Assembly: GCA_900660155.1 (NCBI GenBank)
Contig: CABFPE010000129.1
Location: 430,917 to 468,118, forward strand
Reading direction: 5' to 3'
From: Hofstenia miamia
Taxonomy: Eukaryota; Xenacoelomorpha; Acoela; Hofsteniidae
DNA length: 37,202 bases
Under the pieces are notes generated by a model. The model was not told the origin of the DNA. It did not search any database and saw only the letters and a program-made list of their open reading frames with translations. This document shows positions 1-10,563 of the stretch, one piece after another; the first letter of the stretch is position 1, and each line of letters opens with the position of its first letter. The position numbers and the translations under genes were made by a program.

Positions 1-981
1 TTAACTGTTGAGATTAATCTCATAGATCGATGTTGCAAACGTGTTTGTTAGTATTCCACTGTATTAGCAAACCACTTTTGGAAAGTCTTCCAAAAATGAG
101 TTATTAGTAAAGTAATTTCTCATCATTTTTGTCCAATAACTGTTTAATAAATGTTTTAATTCTTTTTTGCTCATTTTTTTCGCCATAGGCCTGTCGTTTA
201 GATAAAATTGTTTTAGTATCACGACAAAATTAGTAAACGCATGTGATTTTTGTAAAAATATGTGTTATACATGTCTTCAAAAAATATTTATAAGATTTGT
301 AATACACTAAGTGAAAAGAATTGTCATTCTCATTGGCAAATTGATCATTTTTCATAATGATCTTTTTGAAAAGAGGTCTGTATTTGCTGAACTAATAGGC
401 CAAGCATTCACCAGCGCTATTCAATATTGCCCTCACACTTTAAACACTATGTATATACATGTATGATAATGCTGTAGGAATTCAATAGAAAATTTAAAGG
501 ACGTTAATATATTAACGCCCTTGGTAACAATAAATAGAAATCCCAATAAAATTAAATTTTGTCTTATGACTTTTTTCTAAAGAGCAAATCGATCACACAT
601 TTGAAATGTTTTGAGAAGCAAGATAACTGTTCAAATCGCATATGCAAAACAGTAATGCGAGCAAATATGTATTTCACATGTAGTAGCAAATCGTCAAATG
701 AAATTTATGTCAGCAAACATTGTGTTTTAGTAACATTCTATTCTCAAATAGCGATGGTACGGTTGAGATTATTTGTGAATTCGAATGAAATTTCGAAGAC
801 TCCGTTCCCCTTTGCTAGCTAACGGATCAATTAACTGTAATTAATAGCCATTAAAATGTAAGCATCTACGAATGCATTGCGGTGATACATTTTCAAAGTA
901 GATTATAAAACGCAAATGTGTTGGCAATGTCACACTCTCTGCTAAAGTGATACAATTTATGATGTAAGACAATTCACATAA
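1..981. other. Gene-free AT-rich stretch
   Basis: I see no coding region or RNA gene here. The one long reading frame (559-822, +) resembles nothing and has no splice or codon support. The only clear structure is the palindrome at 497-522, listed separately. An unseen upstream exon of the membrane-protein gene at 982 could lie here, but I cannot identify it. Confidence 0.6.
497..522. repeat. 26-nt near-perfect palindrome
   Basis: The core CGTTAATATATTAACG (502-517) is a perfect 16-nt palindrome. One mismatched pair (501/518) interrupts it, and four further pairs extend it to 497-522. It could form a short cruciform or be the collapsed remnant of a small inverted-repeat element. No function is assigned. 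Confidence 0.7.
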
Positions 982-1449
982 TGCACTCAGATGTATGTGG
1001 CTAAACAGTTTAGCACTTTATTTATTGAAACTGTGTCAACCGCATTATTGACTATGGGAAGCAGTTGGCAGTTGCCATACTTAATCATTGGATTAGGATT
1101 TGTGTTTGGGCCTTGCATTCTTTGCATGCTTGTTTTTATCTTAAATCTGATTTGCAAAGTTTGTGAAGATTCTGGCACGCAAGGTTCCCAACAAACCAAT
1201 TCTAATCTTGTAGGAAACAATAATTCTAGTACTACAAATAACATTAGTTGTAATAATGAATTTGTTTTGGGAGTGCAACTTCCTCCTCCATACACTCCGC
1301 CTCCTTCATACAGTGAAGTTTTTCCTCAAAATAGAAGTAATGCTAATATTTCAAACGCAGAAGATGAAATGATTGCATCCACATCTCATATCCACATGAA
1401 TTCGTCTCTGAATCTGTCAATGACGAATCCAGGATTTATCAGTGAGTAA
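982..1449 (+). CDS. Exon of a single-pass membrane protein with two PPxY motifs
   Basis: The frame is open from 982 and encodes 152 residues from the ATG at 991 to the TAA at 1447-1449. A hydrophobic segment at residues 29-54 is rich in Ile, Leu and Phe and contains GPCILC, with CKVCED just after it. The presumed cytoplasmic tail is Asn/Ser-rich and carries PPPY (98-101) and PPSY (104-107) in LPPPYTPPPSYSEV, the type of site bound by WW domains such as those of Nedd4-family ubiquitin ligases. The arrangement recalls Shisa- and WBP1-like adaptors, whose cysteine-rich outer domain sits in earlier exons. An in-frame stop at 979-981 and the CACTCAG before 991 fit a 3' splice site, so this is probably a last exon; a complete short gene starting at 991 is the alternative. 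Family assignment is inference. Confidence 0.5.
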   Translation, partial: CTQMYVAKQFSTLFIETVSTALLTMGSSWQLPYLIIGLGFVFGPCILCMLVFILNLICKVCEDSGTQGSQQTNSNLVGNNNSSTTNNISCNNEFVLGVQLPPPYTPPPSYSEVFPQNRSNANISNAEDEMIASTSHIHMNSSLNLSMTNPGFISE

Positions 1450-2961
1450 TTGATCAGAAGATGTGTGCATTTACATAGATTGAAACTTTTTATTTAAATT
1501 ATTGTTTGCAAGACCAAAATTTAGACTTTCCATTACTCTAAGGATTTCCGTAGAATATTGTTTCTATTTAGTGCTAGGCATCACTAAGCTGTTGCATGAT
1601 ACAAATCTTTTGATTTTTAAATATTATAAGTCAGTGCATGAAATCGTTACAATAAACAACAATGGGGATTTATCAACAGCTCCTTGAATAGGAGCAAAAA
1701 TGGGATAACACACATAACGTGAAAGATTTTAAAAATTTTATGGACCTTTGTACACTTACAGTTTGGATAAACAAAGTATAAAATTGTACAAAATATTATT
1801 TAATTCGGATTTCTGAGAAGATAAAAATTTTAGAGCTATAAATAACCTAGAATCAATAAGTCCTTTAGACATGTTGTGTCAATGATTGTGCTGTTATTCT
1901 ATTATATCATACAATTAATTGCTGCATAAAAGTACATTCCTTTTCGTCTATTCTAAGATTTGCAAATTTCATTCCAATATACAGAATGGATTACGCACTG
2001 AAATGCTGCATCTATTGTCCTATATTCAATGTTTCACCTTTTGCCAAGAACCTTGAATATATTATGGAGTACATTTCTTACAATTTCAATTAACTAACTA
2101 TTAATTCCAAATTTTTATAGAGCTCTTTTCACCTTAATGCATTACTTTTTGTTAATGAAAAGTGGAGATATTTCAGACTTTTCTGAGACACTTAATTCCA
2201 TTGTACATTCAGCATTTCATTCTAGATCTTCTAAATTTGGAAAAGTGAAATTTAAAAACAATTTCTTAATCTATTCAAATTTGAAATCACTAATTGGGTT
2301 ACAGAAGGACTTAACCTGTGAAATCCAACGAATTTAGAATTGAGTAAAATTTAAAATACAGGTAATCATTATCTCTTTGAAAAAAAACATTGCCCAAATT
2401 AGCGATCTATTGGGGAAAGCCTTTTAAAGCTTTAAATTCTATCATTAATTCAAATTTTTGTGGGTCTGTTTTTTAATTTATTTGTGTTTATTTTTGTGAT
2501 ATGTTTTATATTAGTTAATGATACATGTAATGATTGATTTTAATGTGCTAAGTGTAGTAAGAGTAACTTTTGTTGCAGTGTTTGCCAAACTACTACTTTC
2601 AATAAACATCTCTCTTCTTTTATATTCAATAATAAATTAGAATTAACATAAAACTATATAAATGCAATTAAGCTGTCAAAATTCTAAAAAAAGTCAAACC
2701 AATTAACATACAAGTAGTATTCCATTATGAAGCAGATTATTTCACTTGCAAATCTACTATCAAAACAGTTTTTAAATATTTGGTAGCATTCTTAGTGCTC
2801 TGTTTCTATTATGCTGAGTGAAATCAAATGCATCATAAAACTTAAAGTTAAACAGACAAACTTTAACTTTCACTAAATATCTGCACAAATTAGGAAGTAA
2901 GTTATCTGAGCATATGTAGTGGTAAGAATGATCAATATTTGATGGCAACTTCCAGGGATTC
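1450..2961. other. Gene-free stretch, probable 3' UTR at its start
   Basis: AATAAA at 1651-1656 lies about 200 bases past the stop of the PPxY protein and is a candidate poly(A) signal for it. The rest is AT-rich sequence in which I recognise no coding region, RNA or repeat. Short open frames at 1502-1687 and 2137-2337 look like chance. Confidence 0.5.
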
Positions 2962-3033
2962 TTACTCATGGTGTGCAATTTTACAAAGTATGTAAAATTA
3001 CTCATGGTGTGCAATTTTACAAAGTATGTAAAA
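2962..3033. repeat. Two tandem copies of a 36-bp unit
   Basis: Positions 2962-2997 and 2998-3033 are the same 36-bp sequence, beginning TTACTCATGGTGTGC and ending AAGTATGTAAAA. The first three bases of a third copy follow at 3034. The copies are identical, which points to a recent slippage or unequal-exchange duplication. Confidence 0.9.
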
Positions 3034-3860
3034 TTAGTTCTTTTGCAAAACATCATTGCAAAAACATTGCCACATCAACTGTTAATGAATTGATTTTACA
3101 TTTTAAGCTAATACAAACAATCCCAACAAATCACAGTAATCATTTCAAAAGTGCACTCTTCCAAGAGTTATTACAACAATTAAAAATTGCACATGAACTA
3201 CCCCTTACCATCAGCATGCCAATGCAGCAGTAGAACATCTAAGTTTCACTCTAATAAAATTAATGATGACCACATGAACTGCAGGCAAGTGCAGGCACAA
3301 ACTCATCACACTAATATAATATTTCCATAATATATCTTTCCATTCAACCAAAGGCATTACAAAATTTAAGGTGACATGTAGATGAGAAAGCATAATGCTT
3401 CATCAATGTTGGTCAAAAAATATAACAACACATTAAGTGAATCCATTTGGTTTTCCTCTTTAAGGGTAACTCAAGTGACATTAGACCTAACATTAATGAA
3501 CTTCACATAATTTCTTTGTCCTCATTTGAAACAGCTTGGCAGTACTGGGGATACCGTACTTTAGAGGCTCTACATCATCCTTGATGCATATTAACTTCCA
3601 CCCACACATAACATGCTGTGCACATAGAATATTGGTCAGCAAATGACCAGCTTTAGTAGATTAATATTTTGAAATTCTATCTTATAAGTTGGCCCACCAG
3701 AAATCTCCCATTAAACTCCCCCAGACTCATTTAAGGAATTTGAGATATACTGTAGAGCAATAAACAAAATTTTCATACTCTGATTTTTCAAAACACTTAG
3801 CATTCACCACTATGATGTAATCTCAAGTCACTAAAATGGTGAAAGCCACACTCAATATAC
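3034..3860. other. Gene-free AT-rich stretch
   Basis: No coding region, RNA gene or repeat was recognised. The short open frames here lack any family signature. Confidence 0.5.
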
Positions 3861-4314
3861 TGTGACATAATCCCCAAAATGATTAAATATTAATTATTTG
3901 TAAAATTAGAGTTATTTTAAGTAACAATTGTAACAAACAAAATTAATCTGTTAATATTTTTGATGAATGGGTTGATGAAAATACAAGTTTAGTTGTCCTG
4001 GTAGAAATTTTGAATGTGCAAGCTACCCATTTGCCAAAACTAAATTTCAAACAGGTTAGTTCCACATGAAATTTGAAAAGATTAAAGTTGATTTGTGAAC
4101 TTGGAAAAAGCACCAAAACTTGTGATTGCAAGCAAGTTGAAAAAATACAATTAAGGAAAAAGTACTGGAAAGTTCATTGATAAAAAGCTTTTAATTCCTT
4201 AATATGAATTTAGCTAACTTAACTCTGTTAAGTTCTTCTCTTTGGAAAAGAAATAATTTAATTTTAACTTTCCATAAAACATAGTTGTTATTTTTACTTA
4301 TTCCAAATTTCACA
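3861..4314. repeat. LTR-like direct repeat, left copy
   Basis: This ~454-bp block begins TGTGACATAATC and ends CACA. It aligns along its length with 4781-5223 in the same orientation, at roughly three-quarters identity by eye. Shared blocks include CCAAAATGAT, GTTTAGTT, TCTGGTAGAA-like and CAAAACTAAATT. The TGT...ACA ends and the spacing suggest a long terminal repeat of a very short or heavily deleted element. No tRNA primer site follows it, however, and no target duplication is visible, so two scattered copies of one repeat remain possible. Confidence 0.45.
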
Positions 4315-4780
4315 AGAGACTATTATCTTATTCTCAGGCATTACCAATTTAGCATCAAAAACATAATGATGATAAAAAGCTAGAACCAATGATCCTGAGA
4401 ATATTACCTATGATGAAGTAGTGCAGAATGTTCAACATATTCAAATTCTTTTAACTGAATCACCTGATTCACTATAGTAGAGTTCACACTTCTGATGCTA
4501 TTGATAGTAATAAAGGGACTTAAGTTGTATCATGATGAAATTACTACTCTGTGATAAGCATTAATGAGTTAAGATGTAGAGTAGTGATATACAATTAATT
4601 ATTATGCCAGAAACATATCCACTGAGAAAGAAGCAGTGCTGAAACAAACTAAAACTAAGGAGTACACTGACATAAATTGAAATTCAGAAGAGGCAGAAGA
4701 ACTGATCAGCAAGGCAGATGACATAATGTTTGGCAAGCATGCATGTTTACTCTCATTGTGAACAAAGTAATAGAGGAGCA
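4315..4780. other. Spacer between the LTR-like repeats
   Basis: This stretch has no intact gene. One frame reads DPENITYDEVVQNVQHIQIL around 4390-4450 before a stop, which looks like old coding sequence, but I cannot place it in a family. The last bases before the right repeat (TAGAGGAGCA, 4771-4780) are purine-rich and could be a degraded polypurine tract. Confidence 0.35.
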
Positions 4781-5223
4781 TGTGACATCATCTCCAAAAT
4801 GATAAAATTTTAAGTATTTGTTAAACTAAATTTATTTCAAGTATAAATTGCAACAAGGAAAACTAACCTTTTAAACTTTTTGATGAATAGTCAAGGACAA
4901 TACTAGTTTAGTTTTGTTCTGGTAGAAGACTTTAATGTGTAAGCTACCTGTTTGGCAAAACTAAATTACAAACAGTTTTGTTTCTGTTTGACAGTTAAAA
5001 TGATTAAATCTTATTTGTGGAAGAAGTGCCAAAACCTGTGATGCAAGCAGAGAGAAAAAACAAGGAAAAAGTAGAAGAAACTCTTTTGATAAAAATCTCT
5101 TTATTACTTGATATTGTTTTAGCAAATTTAAACATTTTACTTTTTCGGATTGGAAACAAAATATTTTACTTTTAACTATTTTCATAACAAATTAGTTAGT
5201 ATTTTTGCTTATTCTAAGTTACA
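4781..5223. repeat. LTR-like direct repeat, right copy
   Basis: This ~443-bp block starts TGTGACATCATC and ends TTACA, and it is the diverged partner of 3861-4314. The purine-rich TAGAGGAGCA immediately before it is where a polypurine tract would lie in a plus-strand LTR element. The 5-bp flanks of the pair do not match each other. Confidence 0.45.
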
Positions 5224-5372
5224 TGATTCAGTTATACATATTTTATCTGATATTTATGTTTTCATTTAACTACATTTGTATTAGAATTACATTATTCTGT
5301 AGTGTTTTTGTTAAGCTATACAACTAGAATCAAGTTTCAGTTACACAATCTTACTTTATCTTTATTATACTA

Positions 5373-5975
5373 TAGGCTTGTTTCATAAGTTTTGTCATCT
5401 ACTTATGTCACAATAAAACAACATTTTGTGAATATAATTAATTGAAATTTTACATGTCATTTGATTAGTTATCAATTAAAATAGTGATTAGTTGTTAATG
5501 TCATTTTTATCACTTTTAGAAAATATTGATTGGTTATGGAATTTGACAAAAGCAAAATATGAAAATTGATTTATTTTTTTCATCTTTGAGGCCTCAATGC
5601 AACAGAAATTGCCAAAGAAATTTGTCAAACTTTGGGAAAGGATGTATTGTATATTTGAACAGCTCAGTGCCAGATTTATCACCAAGTGATTTTTATCTTT
5701 TTAGTGCCTTGAAAGCATCATTTAAAGATAAAAATTTTACAAATGAAGATGATTTAGTTTGTCATGTGAGTGAATGGAGCTCAAATAAGGGTAAAGAATT
5801 TTACTGAAAAGCATTTATGGAGCTTCCAAGTTGTTGGCAACAATGCATTGATGCAGAGTGAAATTATTTTAATCATTTAAGTGACAATGATAACTAAATT
5901 GTGCAATATAATTATTGTTGGATAAATATTTTTCTTATTTTTCTTAAATGTGACAAAACTTATGTGAAATGCCTA
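5373..5975 (+). mobile_element. Internally deleted mariner-family transposon
   Basis: The element is about 603 bp and is bounded by TA dinucleotides (5371-5372 and 5976-5977), the usual Tc1/mariner target duplication. The left end TAGGCTTGTTTCATAAGTTT and the right end (5952-5975, read in reverse) share TAGGC and ATAAGTTTTGTC, giving an inverted terminal repeat of about 24 bp. Inside are only the two ends of a transposase gene. Autonomous mariners are about 1.3 kb, so roughly half is missing. It cannot be active alone, but it keeps both ends and could have been moved by a transposase supplied elsewhere. Confidence 0.85.
5536..5880 (+). pseudogene. Mariner transposase remnant (N- and C-terminal ends fused)
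   Basis: From the ATG at 5536 one frame gives the mariner N-terminal helix-turn-helix region, including GLNATEIAKEICQTLGK, with two in-frame stops. Just past it, around 5640-5660, another frame resumes directly in the C-terminal part: VPDLSPSDFYLF, the block holding the third catalytic Asp of the DD34D triad, followed by the EW...KEFY and CW..CI segments typical of the mariner C-terminus. The middle of the protein, with the first two catalytic Asp residues, is absent. A stop follows KEFY at 5805-5807. This is a deletion derivative, not a working enzyme. Confidence 0.85.
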
Positions 5976-6723
5976 TATTTAAAATAGATGCAAGCTTAAG
6001 CAGCTTAGACAATTTGGATTAGTAGTATTTTGGGTCACAATTGATGTTGCATGCTAAGCCATTGTGGAGTCTAGGTTAAATTTTAGGAGTTTTTAATCAT
6101 TTACTCTACAATCATCCTGTGCATATAATGAATTTAGCAAGAATAAATGTTAAAGCAAATTCAAATATATTTATATGTAATGGTAATAATTCATAGTGAA
6201 TGCCTAGTTGTGAATAGTAGAATAAACAAATGATTATTCTTTCTTTTTTTAATTATACTTTAAATATCCTCAAAATTTGGCATTAAGGTGATTGAAGCTG
6301 TTATTAAAGTCAACTACACAACAGATTATGAATTTTTGGCCTTACATTGGCCTGATAAAAGTTCATTCTTACCTGCATGGTCGTTCATATATTGCTTAGG
6401 TAAGCTGCTATTTTAATGGTATTTGGATCAATCAAAATGGAGTGAAAATTTAGAACCACTAAATAATATGGCTGCAAATAAATTTGGCCAATCATCAATA
6501 TATTGAATTAAGTCCATTTGTTAAAATGTTTCTGTGGCTGTTAATGACAATGTGAATGTCACAGTAGTATTGGTAAATATTAGCCCCAATTCCACATCAT
6601 TACAGGAAGCTGATTCTCAATTACATCAGAAGAAAAAAAATTTGTGCCCAAGCTTTGGATAATTGATAATATGCTGTATTTTGACTATATTGTAACTTTT
6701 GGAATTGAGCAGGTTATCACAAC
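5976..6723. other. Gene-free AT-rich stretch
   Basis: I recognise no coding region or repeat between the mariner element and the LINE tail. Confidence 0.5.
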
Positions 6724-8040
6724 TATTATTATTATTATTAAATAGCTTTATTAACATTTCCTACATTTTCTGTCTACATTGCACATGTTTACATATTTAA
6801 TGTTTATACATATTTACAAATTTTAACAAACATATACAATAAGACAAGTAGAAAACAAAGCTACGGCACTAATCATAAAAAATAAACAAAAAAATGTTAA
6901 AATAAATAAGTTTCAAACTTAGTAGTTTCGCCACACGTTTTGTTTCTTATTATAACCAAAGATGTATTGATCAGCTAGTAAATTTTCTCTTAGTAATTTT
7001 TTAAATTTCCTTATAGTTGGAGCCTTCCGTGTTTCTAGTTTCAATTTGTTCCACATACGACAGACGTTTGTGATATATGATGAATTCCAGTATTTGCATT
7101 TTATTAATGTGTTATTTATTAAGCAAAGTGACCTTTTATTTACATTTATGTATTTCTTTAGAAAACTATTCCATTGTTTAAGTCATGTATACATTTGTAG
7201 ATGTACATTAAACAGTTGTATTTAATTATAAATATTAGTGACAATGTGGACAAGTTACATACAAATTTACTAGTTTCTAGTAAATTTATGTGAAACATTG
7301 TAATTATTGACCTATTAAAAATTCTATTTAATCTTGCTTTTTGTTCATAAATTTTGTTAATTAGCAAAATACATCGTTTTGATATAATGGCTCATTACCA
7401 GTGCATCTACTACTAATTTACTCTGTGTTAAACTTTTAATTTGTTTTAGGTATTGAATTCCAGCTGACATTCTTGTTATTTTTGATTGCACAAATTTTTT
7501 TAATGTCAGCTGATTATAAATTTCAACACCAAAATACTTCACTGTTTCAGAAGATTCAATCAATTCATTTTCATTAACTCTTAATTTCAGATTTCTTTGA
7601 AGATTGTTTAGCTTCTTATTTGGTACAAAATTTATGAATTGTGTTTTACTTTAATTCATTTTCATTTTATTTTGTTTAAAAAATTTACTTATACTATTGA
7701 TAGTTATTTCTAGCATTTTTACTGCCTCTACAGGATTTTTGTCTCTACTTACAATACAAACATTATCTGCAAATTGTATCATTTCACAGCCTTTGGAGTA
7801 TTTGTCAATGTCATTGATGTACAAATTGAAGAGTATTGGGCCTAACACTGTTCCTTGAGGAACTCCCTTCTTTGTTGCTAAGAATGATGAGAATGTTTCT
7901 CAATTTTTACCTGTTGTTTTCTTTCTATTATAAAGCTGTTAAATAATGCCAGCAAATCCCTGCTAAAACCATATTTTTCTAATTTTCTTCCTAGAATTGA
8001 AAAGTCTAAGGAATTAAAGGAAGAAAATTTAAACAAGCTT
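6724..8040 (-). mobile_element. 5'-truncated non-LTR retrotransposon (LINE)
   Basis: Read on the minus strand, this is the 3' part of a LINE: reverse-transcriptase coding from about 8040 to the stop at 6919-6921, a short 3' UTR, an AATAAAG motif (6746-6752), and a (AAT)n tail (6724-6741). The 5' boundary near 8040 is where recognisable similarity ends. Endonuclease and ORF1 are missing, as expected from incomplete reverse transcription. The AATAAAGCTATTTA before the tail closely matches AATAAAGTTATTTA at the end of the plus-strand LINE at 30.55 kb, so the two probably belong to one family or to related ones. Confidence 0.85.
6919..8040 (-). pseudogene. LINE reverse transcriptase, C-terminal half, decayed
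   Basis: Fragments in different frames line up with a LINE reverse transcriptase in order: SLDFSILGRKLEKYGFSRDL (fingers/palm), GVPQGTVLGPILFNLYINDI, the catalytic box QFADNVCIV, ETVKYFGVEIYNQLTLKKFV (thumb region), and near the end CRMWNKLKLETRKAPTIRKF with its stop at 6919-6921. The catalytic box should read FADD, and its second Asp is Asn here. Frame changes occur between the fragments. The jockey/CR1-like type is suggested by the YLGVxID-like and W-N-L...F-K motifs, but the clade is not proven. Non-functional. Confidence 0.85.
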
Positions 8041-10563
8041 GTTGAATGTAGATTTATGGCATGCAAATTTACTAAAAAGCTAAAATCTATCAAGGCATAT
8101 TTTGTGGTATGTGCAGTGACAAAATTTTACCAACAATTTCATTAGTGGTTAAAAAACTTCCTGTATGTCCCAAGCAATTGACATTATAAGTCATGCATGT
8201 AAAATTCTGGTTGAAAACTGGGTTTTAGATGCCTGCAATGTGTTGCCATATTGAGGAACATATTTTTGAGTGAAATAAGTAATAGAGCAAAAGTATGACA
8301 TAAGAGATAATCCTCATAACAACTCAATTCAAAGGATTCATCATAATCTTAGTATCATTGCAATGCATGACTGGCAATTGGTTGGCAGTGTAGAATTAAA
8401 ATAAATTAGGTTTGGCTGAAGGACTACATAGTCCTCTTCAAAGAGTGTACACTTGTATATAACACTACACCAAAATTTGAGGGATATATTTTAATATTGC
8501 TGTAATTACTGATGATTAAAATTTGAATGAAGATGGGAATTAATAGTATGCACTGAAGAAAAATATATGACTAGTAACTGGTTTGTGCTAGGAAATTAGT
8601 TGACTAGTCCTGATTGCAAAATATTTGAATTTATGTAAGCAATCTTTAAATGTCAAATAATTACCACATTTATTAGCAAATTTTGCAAATGTTGTATTGG
8701 AATATATAGCTGAACAAATAAATGAATAAGCATAATTTATATTTCCTTCTTGGAAATTTGAGGCTTAATTTTATATACACACTTTGATTTTGACAAATAT
8801 GTTTGTCAAATTATTGCTTTTTACCATCACAATTTATCCTGAAACTGGCTTAGAGAATCTTGGCATCAACATAACAACACTTTCAAACAAAATTGTTTAA
8901 AAAAGCATAAATGAGGCATAATTAATTGTTTATTAAGTTGCAAAATGGGCTAAGTGGTACAATGATGTGGCTAGCTTAATAAATTTAGATTTATATTTTA
9001 GGGGATGGAGATAATATAGTTGCACATTGGGGGGGGGCTTGGGAATTGTGTCTTTTGTAGAGAAGTAAATTTATTTGACTAGTAGAGATAAATATGAAAT
9101 GTCAATAATTTTTTTTGTAGTATAAATTAGACTTGGTAGAGACAAATATCAAAAACCATAATTCTCAACTCTTGATTTAGAAATTTTTGAGTCAATGTCA
9201 TTTTACTGTATGTTGCCTAAGCTAAATTTTGTGAGGGAATAATATTTAAATTTTCATATTGCAAACAACATTCAGGTAAATGTTTTATTACTTGTATAAT
9301 TTGACAAAGTAACATCCATTGGAATAGCAAAAAAACATACTGCTGCTTTAGCTCCCTCTTTATTGCACATTCCAACCAAAATTTAGTTTTTGCTATGGCT
9401 CAGGAGCAGTTGCTGCTCCAGATCTAAGAAAAATGCCCTTCTCATTGGGCTCTCACTTTGAGCTATAGTTTGAGCTCTAAGGTTCTGAAGTAAACAGTTT
9501 CATTTGATATATATAATTATAGGATTTGTTTGTATTCACTAGGCCACAATTCCCAATTACTGTGATCTAAGCTAAATTCACTTTAAGGAAATACATTTAA
9601 TAATTCAAGTACATAATTACAAATCCATTAAAAGTATATCTAGCTTTGCAATTTTTTATGATATCAGATTTGGGTGCAATAAAAGGTAGTTACATTTTCC
9701 CATTTTTTTGTAAAATCAGGGTTTCATCAGAAGCAACAGTAAACATAATGATTCTCCATAGAATTATGTGGTAGAAAGTTGTTCCATAATTAATTCCAAA
9801 AAAACCTGATGGATTACAGATTTTTTTTCAACAACAAATAATGATGAATAATTAAACTAACCCTAGTTTACCAATTCCACATATCACTATCACCAAAGAT
9901 TTAATACTAATTTGGAATTAGCATGGAAATCAGCAACCATCCTAATTCCCTACATGATGAAGGATTTGTGTTGTTCATGGATTTGCTGGTGCTACAGTAA
10001 ATAATTAACAGAAATTCAAGAGAGGGAAGAGAAACAGAAAACCTTATGAAAGAGTTGTTTAAGACTAGAGCCCTACATAAAAGAAAGAGAGAGAGAGAGA
10101 AGACCTAATATTCTTGGGTGCAGTGTAATGAAACTTACATGCTAAGTAAAATTCTAAGCTCAGTGCATTCCTCAACTCATGCAATTTACATGGTAATAAC
10201 AATTTTAATTAACAAATAAAATGCATAGTAACAAATGCCCTAATTGTACACCTAGCCCTAAGTTAAAGGATATGCTAGCTAAGCTGTACCCCTTCTAGGT
10301 TAACATTAACTAATACAAGATGGTTTAGAAAAGCATAATTTATTTAAAGTAAAGTCAAAGATAAAACATAATCCAAGTGTACTTTCTAGTAAACAAAATG
10401 AATATTCATACATATTTATATATGAATAAAACCAGTAATTATAAACAACAACTCACTGTTGCTAATATGACTAAATAAAAACAGGTAGTGTCTAACAATA
10501 AAAAATTGCTGTGTAAAATTATCAGAAATATTAATAACTGAAATTGCACATTTTACAAAACTT
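8041..10563. other. Gene-free AT-rich stretch
   Basis: About 2.5 kb without a recognisable gene. It contains a run of nine G at about 9030-9040, a (GA)n tract (10087-10102) and a 14-nt palindrome GGACTACATAGTCC (8421-8434). None points to a known element. The sequence just before 10564 should hold the missing end of the LTR retrotransposon but does not match it. Confidence 0.5.

Noticed and set aside
559..822. 87-codon open frame, plus strand
   Set aside because: No family pattern, no splice support, and composition like the surrounding non-coding DNA.
8421..8434. Palindrome GGACTACATAGTCC
   Set aside because: Short enough to be chance over 37 kb; no related structure nearby.
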